Source of the DNA: Geobacter sp. OR-1
Lineage (GTDB): Bacteria > Desulfobacterota > Desulfuromonadia > Geobacterales > DSM-12255
NCBI RefSeq assembly: GCF_000813145.1
Contig: NZ_BAZF01000005.1
Location: 1 to 64,000, forward strand
DNA length: 64,000 nt
Reading direction: 5' to 3'
Shown: one piece after another, positions 19,259 through 27,660 of the stretch
Numbering within the stretch: position 1 is the first letter of the stretch
How the letters are laid out: the number at the start of each line of letters is the position of its first letter
Translations under genes and position numbers: made by a program
Notes under the pieces: model-generated
What the model was told of the DNA's origin: nothing
The model's input: the letters and a program-made list of their open reading frames with translations, nothing else
Database searches by the model: none

Positions 19259-20234
19259 TAGCGGCTCCATCGGCTCCCCGGTATATGCTCACGACCTGGT
19301 TCTTTCTGCGCGCCGAGAACTTTTCCCGGATTATGAATTGTGGATCGCTGTTAAGAGAAAGGTAGACCCTTCCCACGTATTCCCCGACAACACTGATAGC
19401 GAGCAGCTGGAACCCCCGGAAAAAGGCGGTAACCGACATCAGGGTCTCATATTCCGTGGGATCGTCGATACCCGGGAAGATATAATCCACCAGGGTGTTG
19501 GCGCCGAAGTAAATGCCGACCAGGGTCATGATGAAACCGAATAAGCCCAATAACCGCAACGGAATCATGGAATAGCTCACCACCATGTTGCCCCAGAGCG
19601 ACACCAGTTTCATGAAGGTGTAGCCGGATCGACCTTGCTTCCGGACATCATGCCGTACCTCAATCGAACCGATGCTGAATGTTGAGCGCAGAATAATGGC
19701 GTCGATGTAGGGATCAGGGCCGGTATACTTGATAATTTCGTCGACAAGGAACCGGTTGATGACCTTGAAGCTGGAGAGATACAGGTCCGCCGGCTTCCTT
19801 AGGACAAGATTGGCCATCTTGTCGTTTACCCGGCTCCCGATATTTCTGAACAGGTGGTCGTTCTTAACCGGGTAGCGCGAATAAACCACGTCGTACCCCT
19901 TCGATATTTCCTCGACGAGCTTTCCTACCTCTTCCGGAGGATTCTGGAAATCGTCATCCATGATCACGCAATAATCGCCGGTCACACTGTTAAGCCCGGC
20001 CATGACCGCATTGTGTTCGCCGAAATTTCTGGACAGCCGCAGATAGACAATTGTTTCAGAATGTTGCATCTGTAATCTGCGACAGATCAGGTCAGTGCTG
20101 TCGCGGCTGTAGTCATTTATCAGAACGATTTCCAGGTCAAACCTGGCCGAATACAGGGCAATCAGGGTATTACACAATGATTCTATTGTCTTTTCCGCAT
20201 TGAAGACCGGAATTACAATCGAAAGCCTTGTCAT
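19224..20234 (-). CDS. GT2 polyprenyl-phosphate glycosyltransferase, GtrB/DPM1-like
   Basis: A 336-residue protein with an N-terminal GT-A domain (LSIVIPVFNAEKTIE; VLINDYSRDST; metal-binding acids VIMDDDFQNPP) and two C-terminal membrane helices (about 225-250 and 263-288). This is the GtrB/DPMS architecture: a cytoplasmic catalytic domain that moves a sugar from an NDP donor to undecaprenyl- or dolichyl-phosphate. It is the first gene of the operon and overlaps the 2,3-dehydratase gene. It pairs logically with the GT-C enzyme two genes downstream, as ArnC pairs with ArnT. No flippase gene of the GtrA type is present in the operon. Confidence 0.92.
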   Translation of the reverse strand: MTRLSIVIPVFNAEKTIESLCNTLIALYSARFDLEIVLINDYSRDSTDLICRRLQMQHSETIVYLRLSRNFGEHNAVMAGLNSVTGDYCVIMDDDFQNPPEEVGKLVEEISKGYDVVYSRYPVKNDHLFRNIGSRVNDKMANLVLRKPADLYLSSFKVINRFLVDEIIKYTGPDPYIDAIILRSTFSIGSIEVRHDVRKQGRSGYTFMKLVSLWGNMVVSYSMIPLRLLGLFGFIMTLVGIYFGANTLVDYIFPGIDDPTEYETLMSVTAFFRGFQLLAISVVGEYVGRVYLSLNSDPQFIIREKFSARRKNQVVSIYRGADGAANESISCAAKQD

Positions 20235-20328
20235 ATCAGCTCCGTTGAGTTCGCAAAAACCTTACGGATATTTCGTATCCATAAAATCTGCGGCATCATC
20301 CCTTTGGATAGCCGGACAGCTTATGTCT

Positions 20329-20366
20329 TTAAATGACGATCGAAAACGAAAGCTGCCGTCATTTAA
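20329..20366. repeat. 10-bp inverted repeat ahead of the deoxysugar operon
   Basis: Perfect arms TTAAATGACG (20329-20338) and CGTCATTTAA (20357-20366) are separated by 18 bp. It lies 95 bp upstream of the GT2 start and just after the stop of the small anchored protein. Read on the minus strand it can fold as an RNA hairpin, but no U tract follows, so it could be an operator, attenuator or weak terminator. Confidence 0.45.
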
Positions 20367-20391
20367 CGGATCTAAAATCAGTAGATATGGG

Positions 20392-20730
20392 TCAGGAGAA
20401 TGCAGGCGAAGCGCGGGAAGATGCTCGGGCAATATAAACCGGTCTGTTGCTGACCGGTGCATCCTGGACATCAACAACGAGGGTATGTCTAGATGGGGGA
20501 GTGACGGTGAAACCCTTGACAACAAGATCAACCTGGCAAGCCTTGCATATCTTTTCCTTGCAGGACTTGATCTGGGTCTGGATTGTGGCGCGGGGGCGAG
20601 GTTTGGGTTTTGACGAACTTGAAACGCCGGCCAGCGAGGGGAGCCTGACCCCGAGCGAAATCAGCCCGAGGCAGATAACCACCAACACCAGAGAAATAGA
20701 CCATCGACTGTTTATAAATTTGAGTTTCAA
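20392..20730 (-). CDS. small signal-anchored hypothetical protein
   Basis: A 112-residue frame starting with TTG (GGTGG about 6 nt upstream). It begins with a basic N-terminus and one membrane helix or signal (SISLVLVVICLGLISLGVRL). A Lys/Pro/Arg-rich linker and a cysteine cluster, CKEKICKACQVD, follow, then about 50 residues containing TLVVDVQDAPVSNRPVYI. I recognise no family. It precedes the deoxysugar operon on the same strand with a 157-bp gap holding an inverted repeat. The hydrophobic start and the cysteine cluster favour a real gene, but a TTG start and short length keep confidence modest. Confidence 0.5.
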   Translation of the reverse strand: MKLKFINSRWSISLVLVVICLGLISLGVRLPSLAGVSSSSKPKPRPRATIQTQIKSCKEKICKACQVDLVVKGFTVTPPSRHTLVVDVQDAPVSNRPVYIARASSRASPAFS

Positions 20731-20939
20731 AAAACCACCGCAACACTATTTTATGCAAACATTCATCATGTTACAGCCATTACTGCAATCCTCCGGCCAG
20801 ATTATTAGAAACTACCAAAACCAACTTTAAGAGTCAATTTTATTGTCACAAATGCCTTGCAATGCCGCCATGACGACTCGGCTCATTCTGTCCTTCGGGA
20901 TGTGAGAGGGGTAAGTTCGGCACCGTTTTCCTGCCGGCG

Positions 20940-21416
20940 TCATTTCTTGCCATGACGCGACATCTCCAGCAGCAGGTAGGCTACGATAGTGACGTTTACC
21001 AGCAGAACCGTAACCCTGGGCCAGGTAACGCTTCGGGTTACTTCATAAATCTCCACCGGGATATAGATCCCGCCGGTCAAGACTCCGAACCATTCGGCCC
21101 AACGCTGATGAAACCAAAGCCCCACCGCTTCGGCAATACGAACAACCGCATAGACCAATGCGGCTCCTGCCATTGCCCAAAGCTGCGTGCTGTGGACCCG
21201 TTCCATCAAATCAAGAAAGACATGGGGGTAATGACTGGCAGGATTCAGGTGGAGATGCCTGACAAGCTGGGCTGCCGCTTCATGGACGTCTCTGTGGATG
21301 TAGGCGAGAAGGCCGAAGCCGGTCACAAGAACCAGGACCCCCTTTGCCCCTTCAAAAAGGGCAACCAGATGCAGTCCGCCGGTTCCGATCGATTTCCGTT
21401 TCTTTTTCTTTGCCAT
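20940..21416 (-). CDS. DUF2127 family integral membrane protein
   Basis: A 158-residue protein with a very basic N-terminus (AKKKKRKS) and four hydrophobic segments. The start GLHLVALFEGAKGVLVLVTG and the FGVLTGGIYIPVEIYEV segment match the DUF2127 pattern of predicted membrane proteins of unknown function. It is monocistronic by appearance. The glpK stop lies 29 bp upstream on the same strand, so read-through from glpK is possible. A short inverted repeat (GCGTCAT/ATGACGC, 20937-20958) overlaps its stop codon. No role can be assigned. Confidence 0.85.
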   Translation of the reverse strand: MAKKKKRKSIGTGGLHLVALFEGAKGVLVLVTGFGLLAYIHRDVHEAAAQLVRHLHLNPASHYPHVFLDLMERVHSTQLWAMAGAALVYAVVRIAEAVGLWFHQRWAEWFGVLTGGIYIPVEIYEVTRSVTWPRVTVLLVNVTIVAYLLLEMSRHGKK

Positions 21417-21445
21417 TTAACACCCAGATGAACAGTGTTGTTTGC

Positions 21446-22936
21446 TCAAGGGGTCTCCCATGCCCTCGACCGGTCGAGCCCCTTTGCCCAGAATTGTTTG
21501 AGCTCACTTACCCTATCAGACGCCATTCGTGGAGTAAAGAGACGATCCCGTTGCCAGAAACGGCCGATTTCATCCCGGTCCTTCCAGAAACCGGCCGCAA
21601 GACCGGCAAGACATGCCGCGCCGAGCGCCGTTGTCTCCCTGACCATGGGGCGAACCACGTTCACGCCGAGGAGGTCGGCCTGAAACTGCAGCAAAAGGTT
21701 GTTGACCGAAGCACCGCCATCGACCCGCAGCTCGGAAAGCCTCACCCCGGAATCGGACTCCATGGCGGCAAGCAGATCAGCCGTCTGGAAGGCGATGCTT
21801 TCGAGCACGGCACGGGCAATGTGGGCCGAAGTAGTGCCACGGCTGATGCCGACAATGGTGCCCCGCGCGTATGGGTCCCAGTGCGGGGCACCGAGGCCGG
21901 AGAAGGCCGGCACGAAATACACCCCACCGTTGTCGGCAACAGTTGCGGCCAACGCCTCGACCTCGGCCGAATCACGGATTATCCCCAAACCATCCCGAAG
22001 CCACTGCACTGCGGCACCGGCGATGAAGACCGAACCTTCCAGGGCATATTCGGCCTTGCCGTCGATCTTCCAGGCCACGGTGGTCAGAAGATTATGTTCC
22101 GACGGCACCGGGCGGGCACCGGTATGCATCAGCATGAAGCACCCGGTGCCATAGGTGTTTTTCGCCATCCCCTCACTGCCGCACCCCTGACCAAAGAGCG
22201 CCGCCTGCTGGTCGCCCGCCATTCCGCCGATAGGGATGCCTTCAAAGAGATTGCCGGAGCAGTGACCATACAGCTCACTGGAATCGACCACCCTGGGCAA
22301 CACCGCTTGCGGCACCCGCAGGATGTCGAGCAATTCATCGTCCCAGGCAAGCGAATGGATATTGTACATCAGGGTGCGGGAGGCGTTACTGGCATCGGTG
22401 ATGTGCAGCCTGGCGCCGGAAAGATTCCAGGCCAGCCAGGAATCGACGGTTCCGAATGCAAACTCTCCCGCCTCTGCCCTGGCCCTGGCTCCGGGGATAT
22501 TGTCCAGCAGCCAGGCAAGCTTGGTCCCGGAAAAGTAGGCATCCAGAACCAGTCCGGTTTTTGCCCGGAATAGCGGCGCCAAGCCCTCCTGCTGCAACCG
22601 GTCGCAGTGCGGCGCTGTCCGCCGGTCCTGCCAGACGATGGCATTATGCAACGGCTCACCGCTCTTTCGGTCCCAAAGCAGCGTTGTTTCCCGCTGGTTG
22701 GCGATCCCGATTGCCGCCACCTCGCGCGGGGATACGCCGGCAAGGGAGAGCGCCTCGGCAGCGACACCGGCCTGCGACGACCAGATCTCACGGCCGTCGT
22801 GCTCAACCCAGCCGGGTTGGGGGAAAATCTGGCGGAATTCATGTTGGGCTACGGCACGGACATTGCCGCGGATGTCGAAGACAATGGCCCGCGAACTGGT
22901 GGTCCCTTGGTCGAGGGCAAGGATAACGCTGCTCAT
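21446..22936 (-). CDS. glpK: glycerol kinase
   Basis: A 496-residue FGGY-family kinase of normal length. The N-terminal phosphate loop [17 protein letters not shown] is followed by the substrate region [65 protein letters not shown] and C-terminal [18 protein letters not shown]. These are diagnostic of GlpK rather than xylulose or other sugar kinases. It phosphorylates glycerol to sn-glycerol-3-phosphate in the cytoplasm. No glpF or glpD lies next to it in this window; the only neighbour on its strand is the DUF2127 gene. Confidence 0.96.
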   Translation of the reverse strand: MSSVILALDQGTTSSRAIVFDIRGNVRAVAQHEFRQIFPQPGWVEHDGREIWSSQAGVAAEALSLAGVSPREVAAIGIANQRETTLLWDRKSGEPLHNAIVWQDRRTAPHCDRLQQEGLAPLFRAKTGLVLDAYFSGTKLAWLLDNIPGARARAEAGEFAFGTVDSWLAWNLSGARLHITDASNASRTLMYNIHSLAWDDELLDILRVPQAVLPRVVDSSELYGHCSGNLFEGIPIGGMAGDQQAALFGQGCGSEGMAKNTYGTGCFMLMHTGARPVPSEHNLLTTVAWKIDGKAEYALEGSVFIAGAAVQWLRDGLGIIRDSAEVEALAATVADNGGVYFVPAFSGLGAPHWDPYARGTIVGISRGTTSAHIARAVLESIAFQTADLLAAMESDSGVRLSELRVDGGASVNNLLLQFQADLLGVNVVRPMVRETTALGAACLAGLAAGFWKDRDEIGRFWQRDRLFTPRMASDRVSELKQFWAKGLDRSRAWETP

Positions 22937-23092
22937 GACGCCTCCCCGGAGCTTAGTTCAGACGAGGATAAGTATACTTCATCATCCATTGCTGCCAAGC
23001 GCAACAGGTCAACCAGCATCGGATACCGAATTTAGCCGCATTCTGTTATAATCCAATCATCGGCAGGTGTGTTCACTGATCGGAGGCAGGCC

Positions 23093-23632
23093 ATGACAAA
23101 ACCTGATGAAACGGCAACGCTGGCAGCAGGGTGCTTCTGGTGCGTGGAGGCTGTATTCTCCCGGCTGAAGGGGGTCGAGAAGGCAGTATCGGGCTACACC
23201 GGAGGGACCGTCAGCAACCCCACCTACCAGGAGGTCTGCAACGGCACCACCGGCCATGCCGAAGCAGTGCAGATAACATTCGATCCGGGGATAATCTCCT
23301 TTGCCGAGCTCCTGGAGATATTCTGGCAGATTCACGACCCTACCACCTTGAACCGTCAGGGGGCCGACAGCGGCAGCCAGTACCGATCGGCCATTTTCTA
23401 TCACGACAACAGTCAGAAGGAGACGGCAGAACGATCCCTCCGCGCAGTTAGCGCCGCCGGGCTCTGGCCTGATCCGGTCGTTACCGAGATTGTTCCGCTC
23501 ACCACCTTCTACCCAGCGGAAAGCTACCACCAGGACTATTACCGACTCAACCCCTACCAGCCATACTGCCGGATTGTCATCGACCCCAAAATCAGCAAAC
23601 TCGGCAAAAATTTCCGCGACAAGTTGAAATAG
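23093..23632 (+). CDS. msrA: peptide-methionine (S)-S-oxide reductase
   Basis: A 179-residue MsrA with the catalytic GCFWCVE motif near residue 14. Conserved GYTGG, YQEVCNGTTGHAEAV, INDP-like FWQIHDPTTLNRQGAD and QYRSAIFYH segments follow. I chose the ATG at 23093 because GGAGG lies 6 nt upstream; an upstream in-frame ATG at 23069 lacks one. It reduces methionine-S-sulfoxide in proteins using thioredoxin. No typical C-terminal resolving Cys cluster is evident beyond YCRIVID. The MsrB partner is not here. It lies just ahead of the hemerythrin operon. Confidence 0.95.
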   Translation: MTKPDETATLAAGCFWCVEAVFSRLKGVEKAVSGYTGGTVSNPTYQEVCNGTTGHAEAVQITFDPGIISFAELLEIFWQIHDPTTLNRQGADSGSQYRSAIFYHDNSQKETAERSLRAVSAAGLWPDPVVTEIVPLTTFYPAESYHQDYYRLNPYQPYCRIVIDPKISKLGKNFRDKLK

Positions 23633-23668
23633 ACCTCTGAAACTCACCAGTATCGAAAGTCACGTTTA

Positions 23669-23682
23669 TTGACTCACATCAA
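23669..23682. promoter_or_regulatory. FNR/HcpR (CRP-FNR family) binding site
   Basis: TTGAC-TCAC-ATCAA matches the FNR consensus TTGAT-N4-ATCAA at all but one position and the HcpR half-site TTGAC on one side. Its centre (23675.5) lies about 35 bp before a weak -10-like TAAGGT at 23705-23710. That implies a start near 23717, the class II activator distance of -41.5. It precedes the redox-disulfide/hemerythrin operon. Confidence 0.65.
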
Positions 23683-23747
23683 TCTGCTTTCTCACTTTTT
23701 CAACTAAGGTGGACTCATCAAGTTGAACAAAGGAAGGGGAGAGGATT

Positions 23748-23969
23748 ATGGAATTCAATAACGGCCTGGGTGACATGGCGATACAGGATGTGATTCAGGG
23801 TAACCCTGAGATCGGCGCTATTCTCAGCCGGTACGATATCGGATGCGTTACCTGCAAGGTTGGAATCTGCCTGCTGAAGGATGTGGTTTCCATCCACGGG
23901 CTGGCCAAAGAAGACGAAGCAAGGATCGAAAAAGAGATCAACAACTATCTGGCAACGAAAGGAGCATAA
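23748..23969 (+). CDS. small DUF1858-like redox-disulfide protein
   Basis: A 73-residue protein, MEFNNGLGDMAIQDVIQ..., with the DUF1858/ScdA-N-like pattern of an N-terminal helix pair followed by DIGCVTCKVGICLLKDVV, placing three cysteines (a CxxC plus one) at a helix start. Domains of this type accompany hybrid-cluster and iron-sulfur repair proteins and are thought to cycle disulfides. The ribosome binding site is strong (AAGGGGAGAGG). It opens a three-gene operon with a Cys-rich protein (4 bp gap) and a hemerythrin, behind the FNR/HcpR-like site, which suggests a nitrosative or oxygen stress role. Confidence 0.82.
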   Translation: MEFNNGLGDMAIQDVIQGNPEIGAILSRYDIGCVTCKVGICLLKDVVSIHGLAKEDEARIEKEINNYLATKGA

Positions 23970-23973
23970 GAAC

Positions 23974-24429
23974 ATGGGAAACCTGGGATGCGGCTGCCCC
24001 GGCAGCATGGCACGAGTTATAGAAAGAGAGACAACCGAAGAGACGAACGGCTTCAGAGCAGCTTCCGAACTGCGGCAATGGCCGGTACAGCTCCATCTGG
24101 TACCGCCTACCGCCCCGTACTTCAAAGAAGCGGAGATCCTGGTATGCGCCGACTGCGTGGCCTTTGCCATGGGGAGCATGCACCAGGAGCTGCTGAAAGG
24201 AAAGGCGCTGGCAATTGCCTGCCCCAAACTCGATGACACTGCCCCTTATGTGGAGAAGCTGGCCAATATCTTCCGGACCAACAACACCCCAAAAATCACC
24301 GTGGCAATCATGGAGGTCCCATGCTGCCGGGGACTCGACATGATGGTCAGGGAGGCGGTCCATCAGAGCGGCCGGGAGATACCGCTGGAGCTGGTGGTCA
24401 TCGGCATTGACGGCAACAGGAGAAACTGA
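23974..24429 (+). CDS. conserved Cys-rich protein of the hemerythrin operon
   Basis: A 151-residue protein starting MGNLGCGCPGSMARVI (GGAG 9 nt upstream). The CGCPGS motif near the N-terminus resembles the cluster-adjacent signature seen in some Fe-S proteins. A later section carries LVCADCVAFAM, IACPKLDD and VPCCRGLDMMV. I know the pattern from proteins annotated as ferredoxin-like in anaerobes, but a classical CxxCxxC ferredoxin domain is absent here, so I do not assign a reaction. It sits 4 bp after the redox-disulfide gene and its stop overlaps the hemerythrin start. Confidence 0.75.
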   Translation: MGNLGCGCPGSMARVIERETTEETNGFRAASELRQWPVQLHLVPPTAPYFKEAEILVCADCVAFAMGSMHQELLKGKALAIACPKLDDTAPYVEKLANIFRTNNTPKITVAIMEVPCCRGLDMMVREAVHQSGREIPLELVVIGIDGNRRN

Positions 24430-25016
24430 TGAAAGCGGTCATAACCAAGGCACTGGTGGACGAACACAAACTCATTCTGCGGATGATAGCACTGCTGGAA
24501 CGCAATGCCGCCTTGACAACAACCGGCCTCTTCAGTAACTGGCAGTTTTACCTGGACGGCGTTGAATTCATCCGCAACTACGCCGACCGCTTTCATCATG
24601 CCAAAGAAGAGGATGTCCTGTTCGAGGCGTTGGTAAAGAACGGCATGCCGAGGGAACACAGTCCGGTGGCAGCCATGCTCATGGAACACGATAAGGGCCG
24701 CGCCTACGTGAAAGGGATGGAAGCAGGGGCCAAAGAAGCGCTGGCAGGACTTCATGGGCGGGAAAACTCCGTGGCCCGGAATGCCCTCTCCTATGCATCG
24801 CTGCTGCGGGAGCATATCGACAAAGAAGACACCATCCTCTATCCCCTGGCAGAGCGGCTCATCCCCGAGTCGATGCGGGACGAGATCCTGGCTGAGTACG
24901 AAAGGGCAGAACTCCGGGTATCTGGCAACTCCAGAGAGCATTACCAAAATATAGTCGAAGGGTATGAGCAGGAAAAAATCAGGCCTTCAGGATTGACTGC
25001 AGAATGGCGCTACTGA
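24429..25016 (+). CDS. hemerythrin (HHE) domain protein
   Basis: A 195-residue all-helical protein with the HHE di-iron ligands spaced as in the family: H in VDEHKL (residue about 12), HH in DRFHHAKEED, H in LMEHDKG and H in LREHIDKEDT, with acidic partners. Such proteins bind O2 or NO, or sense and store iron. The start overlaps the preceding stop (TGATG), so it is translationally coupled. The 3' end overlaps the convergent sensor-domain gene by 7 bp. With a redox-disulfide and a Cys-rich partner and an FNR/HcpR-like site, NO or O2 protection of Fe-S metabolism is the best inference. Confidence 0.92.
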   Translation: MKAVITKALVDEHKLILRMIALLERNAALTTTGLFSNWQFYLDGVEFIRNYADRFHHAKEEDVLFEALVKNGMPREHSPVAAMLMEHDKGRAYVKGMEAGAKEALAGLHGRENSVARNALSYASLLREHIDKEDTILYPLAERLIPESMRDEILAEYERAELRVSGNSREHYQNIVEGYEQEKIRPSGLTAEWRY

Positions 25017-25501
25017 CCGGTATCCGGCTCAGTAGCAGAATGGGCGCCCTCCTGATGAGTTTTCAGCTGGATCTGTTGACGCAGCAGTTCATTCTCTTCA
25101 AGGGCAATGGCCAGCGCCTCCTCAAGTCGGACCTGATCCATCCCAATCTGACGGATGCGGGAAAGGGTCAGTGACGTTGTTATGAAGGAAATGAAACGCA
25201 TGAGAGTTTCCCAGTAGATCAGATAGGCTCGTGAATAGGGGTGATGGGAAAGCAGGTCCGAGAGATACCAGAACAGGGCGGCAATGCAGGCAGTAAACAG
25301 TCCGGTGCGCCGGTCCGTAAACCAGGAAGTAATGGCGACCGGGATGAAATAGAAGATAAAGAAACCGAACTCATAGCCGGTAAAATAATCCAGAGCCCCT
25401 ATCAATAGCAGCAGGCAGGCACTCGCCGAAATAACCAGCCCCCGGCGTTCGTTCAGCGCCAAGGTAAGGCTTGCCAGCCGATGTTTATAGTTTGCACCCA
25501 T
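25010..25501 (-). CDS. orphan four-helix membrane sensor domain
   Basis: A 163-residue protein with hydrophobic helices at about 20-40, 45-60, 68-85 and 95-115. Its GALDYFTGYEFGFFIFYFIPVAITSWFTDRRTG segment resembles the N-terminal membrane sensor that usually precedes histidine kinases or GGDEF proteins in this group. A short coiled coil (RLEEALAIALEENELLRQQIQL) follows and the protein then ends, with no output domain. It may signal through a partner kinase or be a decayed kinase N-terminus. It stands alone between hemerythrin and the nucleotidase gene. Confidence 0.75.
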   Translation of the reverse strand: MGANYKHRLASLTLALNERRGLVISASACLLLLIGALDYFTGYEFGFFIFYFIPVAITSWFTDRRTGLFTACIAALFWYLSDLLSHHPYSRAYLIYWETLMRFISFITTSLTLSRIRQIGMDQVRLEEALAIALEENELLRQQIQLKTHQEGAHSATEPDTGQ

Positions 25502-25604
25502 GATTTCCAGTCCGTACCAAGTAGTGGCGCCCAGGAATTTTCATATTGAGAATTTGTAAACCAATTCTGCGCACTTTAGCAAAATGAAGATACCCGATAC
25601 AAAT

Positions 25605-27362
25605 TCAGAAGCGCTGACCGGATGCTGACACCTTCTCTCCTGCGGGGAGAATGACCAGGCGCTGTTCGGCCGGGTTAACGACTGTGCCGATTTTTTTCAG
25701 GAAATCCCTGAAGGCATCACTGTCGATGATGCCGGTATCGCTGCGAAAACCACCGGCATTCCGGATGATGGTAAAACCGTCGCCCCCTTTGGCCACAAAG
25801 GCGTTCACCACAATACGGTAGATGGTCCCCGATTCTACCGGTCGATAGACACCGTTAACGTCCTTGATCAACAGGGCAGTCACCCGCGATCCATTAGCCG
25901 CTGCCGGCTGTACCGTCACTACCGCTCCACCGATATACGGCAGTGCCTGCGAATCTTTGCCGAATTTGCCGATCAGGAAGTCGATATCCTCTTCCAGCGC
26001 CTGTTTCAACTCGGCCCCGGTCAGGTCAACCAGCACCAGGGTATTGGCAAACGGCATCACCTCCAGCACATCACCCACCGAGATCTTACCGGCGCCAAGC
26101 CCTTTGCGCACACCACCGTAATTAAGGATCGCCACCTGGGCCTTCGGCACTGCAGCCAGCATCGAATCGGCCACCAGAGGACCCGGACCGCTGTTTACCC
26201 CGATTGTGATATCGTTTGCGGCATTGGCCACAATCTCCTTGCGGAACTGTTCAAGTTGAGCGGTATAGGGCGCCAGGGCGGCCGCTACTGCAGCATCCTC
26301 GACAACTATCCTGGCAGTCCCGGTCCGGTTTAATGATGCAGCGATCTCCCGGTAGGGTTCCGTGCCGGGCAGCACCGCCGACCCGTTGCGGGTAAAGGTT
26401 TCGCCCACCGGGATAACCGCACCGCCGGCATAACTGCTGACTTCGCCATCAGGCGTAAAGGTGACATTCAACTTCCCCAGCAGATCCCCCCATTGCCAGG
26501 CCTGCAGCACCAGAACCCTCTTGCCGTCCGGTGCCCGGAGTTCGGTTGGATACGGGCCTTCCGATGTCAGCCCAATGGCCGGCAGCTCGGCGTCGTCACT
26601 CAGAAGAGTGTGACTGTGACCGCCGACAATGATATCCACCCCCGAAACCCGGGCTGCAAGCAGGCTGTCCTGCTGATACCCCAGATGCGAGAGCAGGACG
26701 ATCTTGTTGATCCCTTTGGCTTCAAGCAGAGCTACCTGTTGCCGGGTGCTCTCCGCAGGATCCCTGAATATTGTTTTGCCCACATCCATGGTGGTTTGTG
26801 GCGTTGTTTCAGTTGTGACCCCGATAATCCCCACCGGTTCGCCATTGATCTCCTTGATCAGATAAGGCATTACCAGAGGAAAGACCGCCGGCTCGGCGGA
26901 AAAATCGATATTTGCCGAAAGCCAGGGGAATCTGCTCCGCTTTATCCAGTCCGGAATGACAGCGGCCCCCCGATCAAATTCATGGTTGCCGAAGGTCATG
27001 GCATCCACCCCCAGCCGGTTCAGAAAATCGAACTCAACTGAGCCGTTGAACAGGGTAAAATAGAGGGTTCCCTGCACTGCGTCGCCGCCGTGCAACAACA
27101 GCAGATTAGGGTCCTCGTCCCGCATCCGGTCAAGAGCGGTCTTCAGCCGGGCAAATCCTCCGAGTTGGGCAGTAGTCGGAATGTCGTTGATTTTCAGGGT
27201 TACGGCAACCGGTTCGAGATGGGAATGGGTATCGTTCAGATGGGCCAGGGTAAGCTTGAAGCTGCCGGGCTGACTGCTGCAGGAGAGCTGCAGCGCCGTC
27301 AGCGCTACAAGGAGCAGTTGCGTCAGTATCCGTTTCAGATGATTGTTTATTCCTGGCTCCAT
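25605..27362 (-). CDS. UshA-family 5'-nucleotidase / cyclic phosphodiesterase, exported
   Basis: About 585 residues. The calcineurin-like N-domain holds the metal motifs LAHLNDTHSHL, LLHGGDAVQG, TFGNHEFDRG, LLSHLGY and GGHSHT. The C-terminal 5'-nucleotidase domain contains GVNSGPGPLVADSM and KGGDGFTII. Such enzymes dephosphorylate extracytoplasmic nucleotides. I start at the ATG at 27362 (GGGAG about 10 nt upstream), giving a signal peptide TQLLLVALTALQLSC; the Cys could be lipidated, although Gln at -3 is a poor lipobox. A GTG 11 codons upstream is less likely. It is divergent from the TonB receptor, sharing a 298-bp promoter region. Confidence 0.9.
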   Translation of the reverse strand: MEPGINNHLKRILTQLLLVALTALQLSCSSQPGSFKLTLAHLNDTHSHLEPVAVTLKINDIPTTAQLGGFARLKTALDRMRDEDPNLLLLHGGDAVQGTLYFTLFNGSVEFDFLNRLGVDAMTFGNHEFDRGAAVIPDWIKRSRFPWLSANIDFSAEPAVFPLVMPYLIKEINGEPVGIIGVTTETTPQTTMDVGKTIFRDPAESTRQQVALLEAKGINKIVLLSHLGYQQDSLLAARVSGVDIIVGGHSHTLLSDDAELPAIGLTSEGPYPTELRAPDGKRVLVLQAWQWGDLLGKLNVTFTPDGEVSSYAGGAVIPVGETFTRNGSAVLPGTEPYREIAASLNRTGTARIVVEDAAVAAALAPYTAQLEQFRKEIVANAANDITIGVNSGPGPLVADSMLAAVPKAQVAILNYGGVRKGLGAGKISVGDVLEVMPFANTLVLVDLTGAELKQALEEDIDFLIGKFGKDSQALPYIGGAVVTVQPAAANGSRVTALLIKDVNGVYRPVESGTIYRIVVNAFVAKGGDGFTIIRNAGGFRSDTGIIDSDAFRDFLKKIGTVVNPAEQRLVILPAGEKVSASGQRF

Positions 27363-27484
27363 AACCGTGACACTCCCTGGCCTTGGATTCGGCACCGCTC
27401 AGCAGTCCTGACGGTGGGTTGAAACTTTCTGGCCATTACGAAAAGCTGAATAGTTCATATCTTAATTATTTGATTTCCGTCCAC

Positions 27485-27512
27485 TTGTATAGATCGAAAA
27501 CTCGGTTATACT
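27485..27512 (+). promoter_or_regulatory. probable sigma-70 promoter of the TonB receptor gene
   Basis: TTGTAT (27485-27490), a 16-bp spacer and TATACT (27507-27512) make a good housekeeping promoter. Transcription would start near 27519, leaving a leader of about 140 nt before the ATG at 27661. I searched the leader for a B12-box or other riboswitch core and found none I could defend. Confidence 0.5.
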
Positions 27513-27660
27513 TTAGCCGCATTAATCTGTTCACACAAAGGTTTTCATATCAAAGAATAGTAACGAACAGGGTTTAAGCCGCTGCAGGGTCTTATTCAAG
27601 GTATACCACATAAGATCTAACAATGTTTGGTAGGTTACCATTTTGATGGAGAACAGCAAT

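Noticed and set aside
21344-22573. 409-codon plus-strand open frame opposite glpK
   Set aside because: Antisense to a full-length glycerol kinase, low-complexity composition, no start signal or motif.
27519-27660. Possible cobalamin riboswitch in the TonB-receptor leader
   Set aside because: No B12 box or convincing stem set; only a long leader.
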